Assembly (NCBI GenBank): GCA_022316685.1
Contig: JAKJHU010000135.1
Coordinates: 586,001-650,000, forward strand
DNA length: 64,000 nt
Direction of reading: 5' to 3'
Source of the DNA: Progne subis subis
Taxonomy: Eukaryota > Chordata > Aves > Passeriformes > Hirundinidae
In this document: in pieces, positions 24,046 to 37,045 of the stretch
How the letters are laid out: the number at the start of each line of letters is the position of its first letter
Position numbering within the stretch: position 1 is the first letter of the stretch
Made by a program: the position numbers and the translations under genes
Notes under the pieces: model-generated
The model's database searches: none
Told to the model about the DNA's origin: nothing
The model's input: only the letters and a program-made list of their open reading frames with translations

Positions 24046-26269
24046 TCACCCCGGAGAAGCCCCAAACTGGATCCATGGCCTAAGGTCTCGGTCTGATACT
24101 GATCTTACAGGACCCAACCTCACATTCCTCATCAGCGGCAGCAGAACATGAGGTGGGGAAGAACAAAACCCAAAAAGAACTGGGGACTCCTTCCCTCCCC
24201 TCTCCCAGTTCCAAGCCTGGCGTTTTTCCAAGATCCAAATGCAAAAGTTGTGCTGGGCTGCTGTGATCACCTCACCTGCACAGGAAAATCCAGTCATCCA
24301 GCACTGCCTTTCACATTTCTTTTTCCCCCAATGATTTAATCCATAGGAAAAACAACCATGATGCAGGCACCAATGGGATGGGAGTGGGGAAACGCGGAAA
24401 AAAAAAAATCACCTTTTTGTCAGGTAGCGGCTCTGATCAGCCAACAAACCAATCCGAATTCTGCCAGAAGATTACACCTGCACACAAATTCAGGGTTTGT
24501 GTTTACATGGTTGTGTTCCAGCTTTGTTATTCCCTTCTTTTTTGTTTAATATTTTGGTATTTGAGGGAAATGTTTCGATTCCAATGGGTTAATAGGACTA
24601 AAAAGATAAATAAACTTAGCGCAGGGTGACTCTTTTTACTCTCTAAGGGATGCTCTGGCTCCCAGTTTTGGGCAGCCTCCATCCCAGACCAGGCTGCTCC
24701 AACACCAGGGCCCTGCTGACTTTTGGGATGTTTCTCTTGGTCACTGATTTGAGGAAAATCCTCTCTGCTCCCTGATTTTCCAATGGCATCACAAAAAGCT
24801 TGGGGACAATGACATCTTCCCTCCTTAAATAAAAGAGGTTCCGTGTTCAGAGGGAGACTTCTGGATCTTCTCGGGGAGAATTCCACCCAAACCAACTCTG
24901 GATCACAACATCCACGATCACAGCAGTGACACAGAAAGGCCAAAAATCCCCTGAATCCAACCCACTCCACCTCGCCACTGAGAGCAGAGCTGGATAGGAG
25001 AGGGTTTTATTCTAAATTCTTCTCGGACTGGATGTTTTGGTGAACTTGTCTGTTTTATAATAAATATTTTCCCCCTAAAATTGTGGAATTGTCTGTTTCA
25101 TTTCAAGCTCTTTCTTCACCCCAGGCTCCAGAAAGAGCAATGGTTTTTTAATGTGGAAATTTCTCGCACAGGTTCCTTCGTCCCTTGAGCCAAATCCCAT
25201 TTTTCTGTTTCTTAAAGATTTATTTATTGATCCTTTTTTGGCCCACCTGATGAGTTACACAACCACATATCACAGAGGGGATGTAACCAGCAGTTTAAAA
25301 ACCTTACAAAAAGGGCCTGGAAGCAGCCAAAGCAGCTTTATCAGCATCACTCTGATTTATTTAGCACAGCCAATGATTTACTGCAGCCTTTGGTTTATGC
25401 TCGAAGCATTTTTTCATTCTTTTTGTTCAGCTGCTTTTTTTTTTTTTTTTTCTTTTTTTTGGGTCTCTTCTGAGAAGTCGACACATGCAGCCACTATTGT
25501 TTTCTATTCTCATCTTTTCAAACTTTCAGGGTTTAAATCATCTCTAATAAATAAATTAAAAAAAACCAAAAAAACTTGCAGTGGAAACACAGAAAGGAAA
25601 GTTGTTTTTTTTTTTTCCTTTCCAGCTACTCCTGACCATAAGGCATATTAAAGGTTTGAGGTTTGGGGATTTTTTCCTGCTTTCTGCTTCTGTTTGGTTT
25701 GTAATTAAGAAACTGCTTGAATGAGGAAATATGTAAATGCAAATGTAAATGTAAATGTAAATGAAAATGTAAATGTAAATATAGTTTATATTTATAAATA
25801 GACAGACTCTATTTTTTTATATATATATCCAATCCTGAATCCTTTATTACTTCCTAAGCCAAATTTCCTTGAAGTTCCTGACAGATCCTATATTTTTTTC
25901 CCCCTTCTTCATGCTAAATTCCCATTCCCAGCTCAAGCTGGAAGTGCTGAACTGGCAGAAGGAACATTTTAACCCCCATCAGATTTCCAGTCAGATTTTG
26001 GCAGCCTGGGGAAACCTAAGCTCAAGATATTTAGGGAAGGCACCTAAATTAATCTTCTCATACCTCTGTCATCCATCAGTGGGACAGACTGTGAAGCTTT
26101 GTCCTTCATAAAGGCATTGCCTGAGGAGATTTTGGGGAATTCCTTTGGTGTTGTTGGGGAGCTGACCCTGCCAGCAGCTGCACAGATGGTGAAGGAGCAG
26201 ATCCTCCTTTGCCTGTAAAAGCTGGAATTTTAACAGCTTTTATTAAAAATCAGAGATCCTCTGATTTTG
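24046..26269. other. Intergenic
   Basis: No gene. Holds a T-rich run near 25434-25460 and a TAAATG hexamer repeat at 25731-25784. Otherwise unique and AT-rich. Confidence 0.4.
25731..25784. repeat. (TAAATG)n microsatellite
   Basis: About eight TAAATG units with single-base variants. Confidence 0.9.
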
Positions 26270-26274
26270 ACAAG

Positions 26275-26385
26275 TCCTCCTGCGAGCCAGGGAAGGGTGG
26301 CTGGGCACGGTGGGGATGGGTCACGGCTCGGATCTGATGATCCTGGAGGTCTTCCCCACCCTTAATGGTTCTGTGAGGCTGGAAG
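26275..26385 (+). mobile_element. CR1 LINE 3'-end fragment
   Basis: GATCTGATGATCCTGGAGGT, CTTCCCCACCC and GGTTCTGTGAGG follow the CR1 tail. Confidence 0.75.
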
Positions 26386-28449
26386 ATGGGAAATCAAATT
26401 TGAAAACTGGGAAGGATTTATCAAAAGCATTGGCAAAGTCCAGATGAAGGCACAGAGCTCTGGACTGCTGCTCCTCCAGTGCCACAACCACCGGAGCCTC
26501 CTTCCCCGTCCCCTGTGAGGGAAAAGCTCCTGGTTCACCGCTCCTGGGGCAGATTTTCCTGGGCTGTGACTCCTGGGATTTTTAGAAATGCTCTCTTGTG
26601 CTACCTCCACGAGGTTTTCCAAACAAGCCCTTCCCCATCACAAAGCCCTGGCTCCTCACGGAGCATTTTGTGGTCCTGTGAGGGTTTCAGAGCCCTCTCA
26701 AAGAATAAATCCACCCCGTTGCTAAAATGCTCCCAGTGCCAGGCATGGACTGAGCAGTTTGCAGGGCAAAAACTGTTCCAAGCTGCTCAAGTGCAGCTCT
26801 AATCAATTTTCCAATTGATAAATGCACTGGATAACTCCCACTCCTCCCATTTCCCAGGACATAAACAAGCCACAGACCATCCTGGGATGGAATCCCAACC
26901 TAAGCCCTGAAACCCAGCGCATTATCTCACGCTGAACACACTCCTAGAATTCCTCTGCTTTCTGTTTAACTGAAGGGTGACACACAAAGCAGGAGATGTT
27001 AATTGAATTTTATAGCTCCCAGAAGCTGCCAGGTTGTTGGAGGTAATTTTTGCTGAGGGGGAAATTTATCTTCTCAGGCTTTATTTCTTTTTGGGCTGGA
27101 AGCACTGAAGGAGCCCTCGCTCGGAGAGACACCACATTTATTTATTTATTGGCTCTGCTCTCTTGCAGCTAATGGCTGGTTTATTTTGCAGAAAACATGT
27201 CTAGCTTTGCTCTTAACGACGCTTTGAGTAAAAAATCTCATAAAAAGGAGGAAAAAAAACCTGCTCAACCTCTGAACTTGAGCCTTATCTCAGATTTAAT
27301 CTCGATTTGAAATGAGGGATGACTCCTGACCTCCCTCAGCTGAACCTCCCGGCACCTGCCAGAGCTCTTTGGTGAAACCCAGCTTTTATTTCTGCTTGTA
27401 ACCGAGCCTGAATTTGATTTACAGTAATCCCTTCTAGGAAAGGCTGCTCTGAACTTGGGCTGGGCTGCGCCTGATCAATTAAGACAGGAAAAGAGCTGAT
27501 TAGAGCTACTCTGATAGCGGGGCCTATCCCGAACCATCGTGCATCGATTTGGGCTGCTCAGGAGGGCTTTTCTTACACGCTGGGTATCGATCAGCACCTG
27601 CAAATGAAGACATCAGAGAGGTAATTGCTCCTCCTGCAAGGCCCTGCAATAAATGTAAAACGTGGCAGCACTAAAAGTGTGATCCTCAGTAAACACATCT
27701 CACCGGCCCGGAGGTTTGGGGCTTATCCAAAACATTGACCTGGTGAAATGTGGGCCTGGAATTGTCATTTCGCAGGTCCCTTTCTAATGTTTGCACCACC
27801 AGCTTCAATCTCAGCTGGCAAAAAAAGTGTTAAATTTAAAAACAAAGGGATTTTGATCAAAGAGCTTTGAGGCAACTCTACTTATTTCCTTCCTGCCACT
27901 GTGGTGGGCAGCTCAGGACCAAGGTCTATGCACTGAGAGAGAAATTTGAAAACTATTATGGTTTATTTCTAGATATAAATATCTATTTATGTCCTCTCCA
28001 ATTATATCAGCAATTTCTTGCAAACTCTCGAGGAGCAGCGCCTCCTGATTTCTTGTGGATTGGTTGATTCTGGATCCACCAGCGAAGGAAAACAAGAAGT
28101 GAAATACGGCGCTGATAACGCCATCCATCACTTCTCATCCAGTGAACCCCTGTCTCCATGTTTTCCGGGAAAAGACTGAAGGATCCTTGGCAGGTTGATT
28201 CGAGGAGCTAATTGCATTTTTATTAATGGGCCTGCTAGGTTTTCTTAGCAGGGGAATTGGCCTGCAACAACCCAGGGCCAGCATTTGCTTCCTGCTGTGC
28301 CCTGAGGGTTGGTGCTCCTCAGAGGGACAAGGAGAATCCATGAAATAAAGACTGCAGTCAGTGTGGGACCTCTGGCTTAACTGTAACAGGATTTAACAGT
28401 CCTTAACAGAATGTGGGTGGGAAAAAGAGAAAATTAAAAAGAAAAGGAG
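26386..28449. other. Intergenic with candidate conserved element
   Basis: 27420-27800 is repeat-free with CTGATTAGAGC, GATAGCGGGG, ATCGATTTGGGC and GGTATCGATCAG motifs and looks like a conserved noncoding element. A hairpin-like CTGCTAGG...TTAGCAGG lies near 28229-28250. No gene. Confidence 0.4.
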
Positions 28450-28454
28450 GTGAA

Positions 28455-28720
28455 AGGGTCACACAGAATCATAAAATCACTGAAGTGACCATGGGAAGAA
28501 AGACCTCCACTATCCCAGGGTGCTCCAAGCCCTGTCCAGCCTGGCCTTGGGCAATTCCAGGGATCCAGGGCAGCCACAACTGCTCTGGGAATCTGTTCCA
28601 GGGCCATCCCCTCACTGAGATAAATTTCTCCCTAAAATAGTTGTCCGTGGAGCAGCAACCACATCTCCCAGCATCTCTGCTTCTGGAAAAACTTCCAGAG
28701 CCCTCGGAAGGTCCCCGATC
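28455..28720 (-). mobile_element. CR1 LINE fragment
   Basis: CACAGAATCATAAAATCACT start, then CTCCAAGCCCTGTCCAGCCT and a CTGTTCCAGGGCC block follow the CR1 3' region in reverse. Confidence 0.85.
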
Positions 28721-31700
28721 CAGACACAACCCTTGTCCTGTGGAGCCTCCCTGGTGGCAGAGCCAGCAGCTGGCTGAGATATAAAATTCAATTCACATCT
28801 TTTACATTGTGTGGGTTTAAAGTGCATCCTCCTCATCCCCACAACAAGGAAACAGAGCTCCTTTAATCCCTGGCACACTCCTGCCTCACTGTGAGCGATC
28901 TGCTGAGGTCTCCAGGGAGGAACCTGGAATCTGAGACTGCTCCTGGCCTGTATTTGCATTAAAATCCACACCTGTTCCCTGTATTTTATGCAGAAATCTC
29001 ACTGGATGTGCTTGAAGAAGAAACCCGCCCATTTCTACACAGAACATTTGTTTACTGATTATTTTACTACGCATTTGTTAACGCCACAATTCCATCTTGG
29101 TGGGGGCGGGGGGAAGAGGAAGAACAAAGGAAAAGAGACACATCGAGTCCGAGGGGAGAATTCCTGATTCTGCTTGGGAATGGGAGCTGAGCAAGCAGAA
29201 AACAAAACCTTCTGTGGAAACACACCCCAGATGCAGTTCCGAGCTGTTAAACAGCAAAACTCTGCATGATTTGATAAAAATGATTTGATAAAAACGATTG
29301 GATAAGGAACCCTGTCTGTCCAACACAAGTTTCACCAATGCAGGAGTGAACAATTCCTATTTTTGAATTGGTGAATAATGTGCACCGTGTTTGATAAGCT
29401 GCCTCCACCAAGCCCTGCAAGCACAGAATGTACAATCCTAATTAGCTGCTTTGCCCAGCTACTTAGAATGTTTTGCACATGCCAGCAAATGTAAATACAC
29501 AATTAGGACGCGCTTAGTTAAAAGGCAAAGGAAGATAAAGTACAACTATTATTAGCCAGGACAAAAATCTTCATGATCTTCATCCCAGCGAGGGCTAATT
29601 AGGTTGGTAAAATGTGGAAATGAGCTCAGCCGATTGTTTAGGGGATTGGAAAGCAGGGCCAGGCTGGAAAGTCCAACACTGAGCGTGTTGAAGTGTGGGT
29701 TTGTGATTGTTGGTCCTGGGAGCTGCTGGCTGCACGACTGTGAAAATAATCAGCATTAGGAGGTTTAACAGGAGTTAGGGAAGTGGTCACAGGAGATCCT
29801 CGTGGCAGATGACCCCCCCTCCCCAAAAAAAAAAAAAAATCAATTTTTTCAGCTGGTTTCTGTGGCTTTCTACTTATATTTGGGGAGTAAATGAAATTCA
29901 GCTCATTGTCAGCTTGGTTTAACAAATAAAGCTTGAAGGGAAAATGGAAAAAGCGTTTTTTCTTCCTCTGTTTGAGCATTTGCCCATTCCCTATCTCGAA
30001 ACCCTGCATTTCCCAGCGCTCCAGATTGTCTGGGATTAGGAAATGCTTCAGGAGTCAGTGCCAGAGAAGATAAGGGGGAACTTTCTTCCAGGGAATTTGA
30101 AGCATCCTGCTGTGGATGTTTTACTCTCAGGTTGGAGGTGATTCCCCTCAACCTGAAACGCAAGGTCTGCTACGGCAGCCTGGCAGCTTCTTTGCTGTCA
30201 AACACACACCAGGAACCAATTAAAAGTTCTTTAAAACTTTAAAAAAGCTCTTTAATTTCCACTGCAAAGGTTTGGGTGTTCACCTAAAGGCTGATTTTGC
30301 CAGTTCTGACTGGTCCTGCTTCTCCCAGGAATTTGTCCGCCCGAATTCCTCGACGGAGGACGCACCGTGGACACCTGGCAGGGCTGGGCAGGGTGGAAGT
30401 GACACCAAAGCCACCACCAGAATCCTGGTTCCAGACCCTGCTGATTCTCTGGTGGTGGCTCCGTGTAGCCTGGTGTCCTCTGGGGTCTGTCCCTGTGAGG
30501 GGCATCAGCAGCTGGGATTCCTGGAGGAAGAAACAGGAATGTGGTGTGAATAAATAAGTGGAGGCAAAGCAGAGACCACCACTCACCCCCCCCAGTGAAA
30601 GCACTGGTGATTCCCTTTAAAGCCAATTCCTATTTACAGTCATGGCATTGTTAAAGCTATTTTTAACTTGCTAATAAAATAAAATACTAATAAAGCTTTA
30701 TTAGTGTTCCATCTCTCCCTCCCTTTCCTCGCCTGAATTGTAATTGCAGTTTCTTTCCCATCTGAATTTTAGCTGCGGTTTCTTTCCCGCGCCCCTCCAA
30801 ATCCGAGGAGGTTCCAGCAAAGCCAGAGAGGAGCGATTGGTGCAGTCTGATCCCGGCCCAGATAGGCTGGGTTTGCCTCATTAAGCGTGCCTGCCAGCTG
30901 ATTAAAGCTGAGCCCATCCCTCTCATCTTACAGGCACTCGGTGTCTGTATGAGATATGAGATACCAGAGAAAGCCTCCCGTGTCCCTGATCCTCTCGCTG
31001 CGTGTCAGAGCAGCCAGGCCCGAGCAGGTTTCATCTTTCACGAGGTGTTGCCAGGTGCTAATTAGCCTCGGGACCTTGTAAAAAGGGAGAAAGTGCAAGG
31101 AAAGATTTCGGTGGAGGTTGGTTTCTTGCCCGCTGCGCCGAGCTCAGCCCTGCAGGAGTCTGTCAAATTTATTTGTGCTTCTTGCAGGGATGGACTCTGC
31201 ACTTCTTAACGGGAGTACCTGTTGCTGATTGAGCGGATATTTTAGCAGGCTGAATTTCCACGTTCCTGTCTATAACATCCCCAAAGCAGAGGGAACACAG
31301 AGCAATGTTTAAATCCCCCAAGTGTTTTGGTTTTTTTTTGTGTTTTTTTTTTTTGTTTTTTTTTTTTGTTTATTTGCCTCAGCTAAGGGAAACTTCCCCC
31401 CTGGACCTAAAAACTGGTTTATTAGACCACTCTAAAACAATAAGAGAGCACAGCAAGTTCCCCGGTCCCAGGGGAAAGTGGGCAGGGCTGAACCAAGCCA
31501 CGAGTCCTCGTGTCCCAGCCTCGATTCAATTCCCAGTGTCGTCATGGAAAGCGTCCTTGATTCCCCGATAGCCTCAGCCCTACGTGCTCCAGCCTTTCTA
31601 ATAACGGCCTTTGGGGAACTGCATGTGGATTTGGCCCAGGCAGACACCCCCTTTTTATTTCTTTTTTTTTTTTTTTTTTTCTGCTTTTACTGTTCCATCG

Positions 31701-33760
31701 GCCGCGAGGGAAGGAAGTGGTGAGAGCGCGGAGTTGGTGCAGCGTTCCCAGACTCCCGAGGATGGTCGTACCCTTGGCAGGCTGCTGGCTGCTGTGGCCT
31801 CACCTAAAAGCGCTTTCTGGCTGCTGCCAAAGCCTTCCCAACATGCCGAGAGCCGTGTTTGTGGATACCCGACCCTTCTTTTATCCCGTTTCCGACCGTT
31901 CCCTTACCCCGTGGAACCAGCGTAATCGCCGTCGATTCCTTTTTTGGGGGATTGCATCCAAAACTTTTGGGCTTTTTCAGGTCATGTGTGCCAGACCTCA
32001 GAGTGACCTTAGCTAACAATCCCTTGTTTCTCTTCCTCTTTCAGTGTGCTCACTTTCCAGGATCAATCTGTTTCCAACAATAATATTAATGTTGGCAGCC
32101 TGTCCCGCTCCGTTTCGCTCTGGTGTGTGTCTGGAGCAGAGAGGAGAAGGACAAAGCTCCCTGTCTTTAAAACTTTAAAGCACTCCTCTTCCAGCCACGC
32201 TTGGGGCCTTTTCTTTACATCTGTTGTGTTTCTAAGCTGGAGATTGAGGGGTTCGTGGTAAGAGAATCCCGTGCCCAGCACCAGCGACTGGGGCACAATC
32301 CATCAGGGCTTTCCTGGGTTTGTTCCCATCATTTTTGATACTCCTCAGACATGAAGGGGAATTTATAGAGCTTGTTCCCATCACCTTCCTGGCACAAAGG
32401 GCGATTCAGAACCAGGAGCACACATTAATACGCAATCACTTTGCTTCAATTTTTATTCATCCACTGCATTCCGTGTTGAGAAAATAAATCACAAAATAAG
32501 TGCAGAATAATGCGCTGACAGTGGAGCAGAGTGGGATAGAAATGGGAGGAGAGGCTGGTCCTGGAATGCTGTGCTCTGTTCTGATGGCCGCAGTCAGAAC
32601 CCGCAGCTGGAAGCGACTGGTTATAAAACTATAATATAAAATTATAGCAAGAATTTAGATGGACCAATTTAATAGCAGAGAGAAATTCCTACAGGAGTGA
32701 GGGGACCTTTTTATCACTTCGCAGCAAGGCTGGATGCATTTCCAGAGGATATTCCAGGCTCAAAGCCCGGACTTCATGAGCTGTGAATGGAGCAAAGGGA
32801 CCAAGCTCAGTGACACTTCACCTCTCACCTTAAACTTTCCTGAACCAGGAATAGAGAATTATTCCTTGGAATGAAAAACAAGCTCAGAGCCATGACAGTT
32901 TTACAGACCTGGCTGGACTGCAGGGTGGGTTTAACATTGGGATAATGTTTATTTCCAGTGAAAAGCAGCAGCTGAGCTCTGTTTGCACCCATGGGTTCCG
33001 TCAGCGCCCTGCAGGGCAGCAGGAATTTATTCAATCATCCCTGAGGCGAAAAGGGAAAGGATGTGGGCTCTAAACCCCACCGGGGGAGAAGATTCCCTGG
33101 CCCCTTTTCCCCATCCCCAAACCCTTCCAAACCTCCCTGGACACGATCCCAGCTGGCCGGGAATGATGAGCCGCATCGAGCCCAGGATGGAGAAGGCTGC
33201 CGTCACTTGTCACATCCCCGTTTTTGGTGATGTAAGGACAGGAACTGCTGGTGCTGGGCTGCGATGGCCGAGATAAGAGCGGGGCAGGGCGGGCAGCGGG
33301 GCGATGTTCTGTTCCACTCGCAGAGGGCAGGGCAGGGCAGGAAGGGTGAGACGAGAAGCGCTAACGCTCCATCAGCTTATCTGACGGCTGGGACTGGGCT
33401 TTTTCTTGTCACTTTTCCCGTGGACAAACACCGCTTTTCTTGCTCTTCCTCTCCCGGGAAGAGCTGATTGCCATCCTCCTTCCCTCCCAAAACACCGCAC
33501 GGTGCGGATGTTCCAGCTGCTGCTGCTGCCTCACTGGGGCCGGGAGCACCAGCCCCGGGATTCTCCAACATCCTCCAGGCTCTGCATCCCGAGTTTTGGG
33601 GAGAAATCATGCTGTTTGCCCATTTGCAGCCGTTTATCCCATCACCTCAGCAAGCCTGAGCTTTTTTCCCTGCCCGTGGTGTTCTGCTTTCTGATGCTGC
33701 CATACAATAAAGGGCTTTATCCAATCCGTGTTTGTTTATGAGAGACTTCTATTTAGGGGG
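28721..33760. other. Intergenic with candidate conserved elements
   Basis: No gene. 29370-29640 and 30870-31260 are repeat-free, rich in TAATTAG/CTAATTAG and AGATAA motifs, and are the best noncoding candidates here. A 15-bp repeat (TGATTTGATAAAAA, three copies) lies at 29268-29303, and T-rich runs at 31331-31370 and 31659-31680. Confidence 0.4.

Positions 33761-33811
<51 letters not shown>
33761..33811. repeat. A51 homopolymer
   Basis: Longest uninterrupted A run in the window. An AATAAA lies about 50 bases upstream (33706), which is a loose fit to a retrotransposed transcript tail, but no gene body is recognisable. Confidence 0.9.
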
Positions 33812-33813
<2 letters not shown>

Positions 33814-35151
33814 TACTTTTAAGACAGAACAGATTTTAAGGGCAGTAAATCACCTCGTGTCTTTCAACCCAGAGGTTGCTTATCCCCTGATGTTGAATAA
33901 ATGAGGTTTTTTTAGCCTTTTCTAGTGGCTGCCTTGTTCTGGGCTGCTGATGCCCTCCCGGTGCCAGGGAATGCCTCACACCCAGCTGCGGCTCAGCAGC
34001 AATTTCAGTTTGGCTGGACCTTGAAATTAGTCCCGACCCTCGTGATTGAGTTGTCAGCATCTGCCGAGGGATCATTTATTGTGCTGTCCCTTCCCATTCA
34101 GACAGGAAAGCCTCACACAATAACTTCACCTCGTGGAAAAGGTCGTGCCCAGAGTTCACAGAACACTGTCTGTATTCCTTTATTTATTGCTTAGCGCCCC
34201 GATGCCCATCCCATAAGCCACAAAACAGGGGAAGACAGTTAAAAATACTCTGCTTTGGCACATTCCCCCTGATCTGGCAGAATTTGAGTCGAGGCTTTTG
34301 GTTTGTGTTTATGTGAAAAAGCAGGACAAAGCTCAGCTGGAGTTTCCCCGAGAGCCCCTAAAGCAGAACCAGTGCAGGATTTACAGCTCTGCATCCAGCC
34401 CATAAATCAGCTGAGGGGAACTTTAAACCCAGCCCAGGTTTGCCAGGACAGCCCCAGGCTTCTCCACAGAGCCTTGTGCCCTGTTCCTGCCCTGCCACTG
34501 ATTTTCCACGTCCCATCCCTTTTGTCTCCAGCTCCACACCTCCTGTTTCCCTGTGTGCTGTCCCCACGTCAGCGATGTCCCTGCAGTTATCACTCGCAGC
34601 AAACGGTTCTTTCCCCTCCACATATTTTTATTTTTGAGTGTCAGATGTGGAAAACCCAACAGGACGATCACTCAGCATGTACCTTGTGCCTGCTGCCTGC
34701 TGGGAAATCACAGCAGAAATGACAAATGAGGGAGGGAGGAATTCAGAAAATACCAAATGGCTCAAAAGGCAGCGGGACAAAGCGAGTCCAACCCCGCTGT
34801 GGTTTTGCTGGTCTTGAGAGAGCTGCAAAACCAAGAGACTAGTACTCAGATGTTCCACTGGTTTGTCAGCAGGCAATTGGTAAAAATCTTTTAGCACTTT
34901 TCCTTGAAGAACAATGATTATTTATTTTTCTTGCCACAGAACTGCTGTGGGCACAACAAGGCGTTCCCCAAGGAGCACCGATGATCTCATCCCGGGAAAC
35001 CTTTATCCCAAGCACAGCTCCCTCCTCACAACAGAGCTGCTGGATGATTCTCCCTTTGCTCTGGCATCCCTCTGGATTTCCATGGGAATTGCCATCCCCT
35101 ACCACACCTGCTCCATCCTGCCACAGGGAGGATGTGCCACATCCAGCGCCG
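33812..35151. other. Intergenic
   Basis: No gene or repeat recognised. Confidence 0.4.
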
Positions 35152-35544
35152 GAGTTTGATCTTTGCTGTGCTCTGAGCTCACACTCGGCTCTCTGCACAC
35201 AGCAGCCACACAAAACAAATCCTTTTCCTGCTGCACACCAAGGACAACTCCCAGCCCCAAAAGCACCAACAAGGGGGGCTGGAGGGAGGAACAAGAAGGA
35301 TGGGAGCTCACAGCCTGGAGCTGCCATTGGACAATTCAACCCCAAAATGTGCAAATGCACCAGAACTGATCCAAGTGGGAGACCTCGTCACCCTTGGTCC
35401 ATTTGGGGACCGTTTTGGGGCCACCTTGGGTGCAGCCCTGGCCAGGCTCTTGTCCTGCCCAAGGTGGATCCTGGAGGCCTTTCAATAAATCTCTGCTTTA
35501 TTCTCCAGCTCTGCCCAGTCTCTGTTCCAGCTCAGCCCTCCCAA
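35152..35544 (+). mobile_element. Solo LTR (ERVL-like), copy 2
   Basis: Near-identical to 4564-4973 in the same orientation, with the same AATAAA and pyrimidine-rich tail. Flanks differ on both sides, so these are separate insertions rather than a segmental duplication. No internal retroviral sequence is attached. Confidence 0.7.
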
Positions 35545-36030
35545 GGGATCAGCACATCAAGGATTGTCCCCATATCCTGTGGCTGTCACAGGAGGTGCTG
35601 GAAGAGCCTCTTTCTCCTGCTAAGTGACCTTTCCGTGAGACACAGGCTTCCAGGAACTGGGATTTGGAATCCACCTGTGTCCACTGTGAGGATTCACAGC
35701 AGGGAGAGGGGAGATGGGACACTCAGAATTCCAGGTGCTCCACAGGGAGGTATTTGCTCATTTCCCCCTATATTCTGCTTGAAACAGCTTTTGAATCCAA
35801 CATGCAGCAATATCTGACAGCCACCAAAGGGAATTCACCTGCTGGAGTGATGCCAGATCCCAGAATTATCGGAATTCTTCATGCACACAGCGTCCTTAGA
35901 AAAACCGTGCGACCACAGGGATAATTTTCCTCATTGTAAATTCAGCCCTAATCGCATTTTTCCAAACCTGGAGTGGTCACAAAAGGCAAAAATAGAAAGA
36001 TATAAACCTTAAAATGACCTGTAGGGAAAA

Positions 36031-36083
<53 letters not shown>

Positions 36084-36894
36084 GGATGCACAAGTGAGAG
36101 AGAAAAAAAAAATGTTAAAAGAAACAATAATGTTTAAAGGAAAAATATGTTGAAAGGAAAAATAATGTTTAAAGGAAAGATGGCAAAAGGGTGGGATACT
36201 GGTGGTCCAACAGCAGGATAAAAAGGTGTAACCACATCATCACAATCAGTGTAACACTTTAATTTTCACCTCATCTTAAAGCTGCCTCTGGAGTCAGCCA
36301 CCATCCACCAGAAATTCCCTGGAAGTAACTCGCTTGTGGTATTTTCAGTAGCAGAGGCACTTTCCCCTGAAATGCGGTCCTCCAAGGACTGCTCTGGCGA
36401 GGACTCTGATCCTGTTCAGAGGAAGACACAAGATTTACTCCTGCGTTCCCTGCTGTCCGTGGGATCTGCAGCTCCTGCCTTTGTCCCAATTAACTTTGTC
36501 TCCCAGTGTTTACCCAGCTTTGTGCTGCAGGCACTGGAAGGTTCCACAATCCCTGCTCGGGGCAAGATCATTTCATGTCCTTGTGAACTCTCGGAAGGAA
36601 CAGCAAGATCCCCGGAGCACAGAGCGCTCCGTGAGCCACTTGTGAGGATCAGGATCCCTCCTTTGCCCTGCCCGGTAGTTTCAGTTTGCATTCCAAGCAT
36701 GATTTTGTGCAGGACTCTGGAATTTCTCATTAACTGGGGTGCAACCGTTTCTAGGAGTTTCTGAGGCATTTTGCAAATATTTGCAGCTGGGGCATGTGGC
36801 AAAAAGGGGGTTGAAGGGAGACATAATTGATGGCGGCTCAGTAACACTCATTCATCAAAGGATAATTGTGCTAATTTAAACTTTAGCCATAAGC
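35545..36894. other. Intergenic
   Basis: Contains an (AT)n microsatellite at 36039-36079 and diverged GAAAAATAATGTTTAAAG repeats at 36110-36180. No gene. Confidence 0.45.
36039..36079. repeat. (AT)n microsatellite
   Basis: About 20 uninterrupted AT units after an A-run. Confidence 0.95.
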
Positions 36895-37045
36895 CATGTC
36901 CATCCACAGATGGAGGCCCCATCCCAAGCGTCCAAGGTCAGGCTGGACGAGGTTTGGAAGCCACCTGGGATGGTGGAAGGTGTCCCTGTGGAACTGGATA
37001 ATCTTTAAAGTCCCTTCTCACCTAAGGCATTCCACAGTCCTCTCT
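36895..37045 (+). mobile_element. CR1 LINE 3'-end fragment
   Basis: AGGCTGGACGAGGTTTGGA, GGTGGAAGGTGTCCCTG and TTTAAAGTCCCTTCTCACC follow the CR1 3' UTR and tail. Confidence 0.75.

Noticed and set aside
33660..33811. Processed pseudogene ending in A51
   Set aside because: AATAAA is about 50 bases before the A-run, further than usual, and no coding remnant is recognisable upstream.
34981..35817. 278-codon plus-strand frame
   Set aside because: Runs across unique DNA and solo LTR copy 2; no domain resemblance, and the homologous LTR at 4564 is not in a matching long frame.
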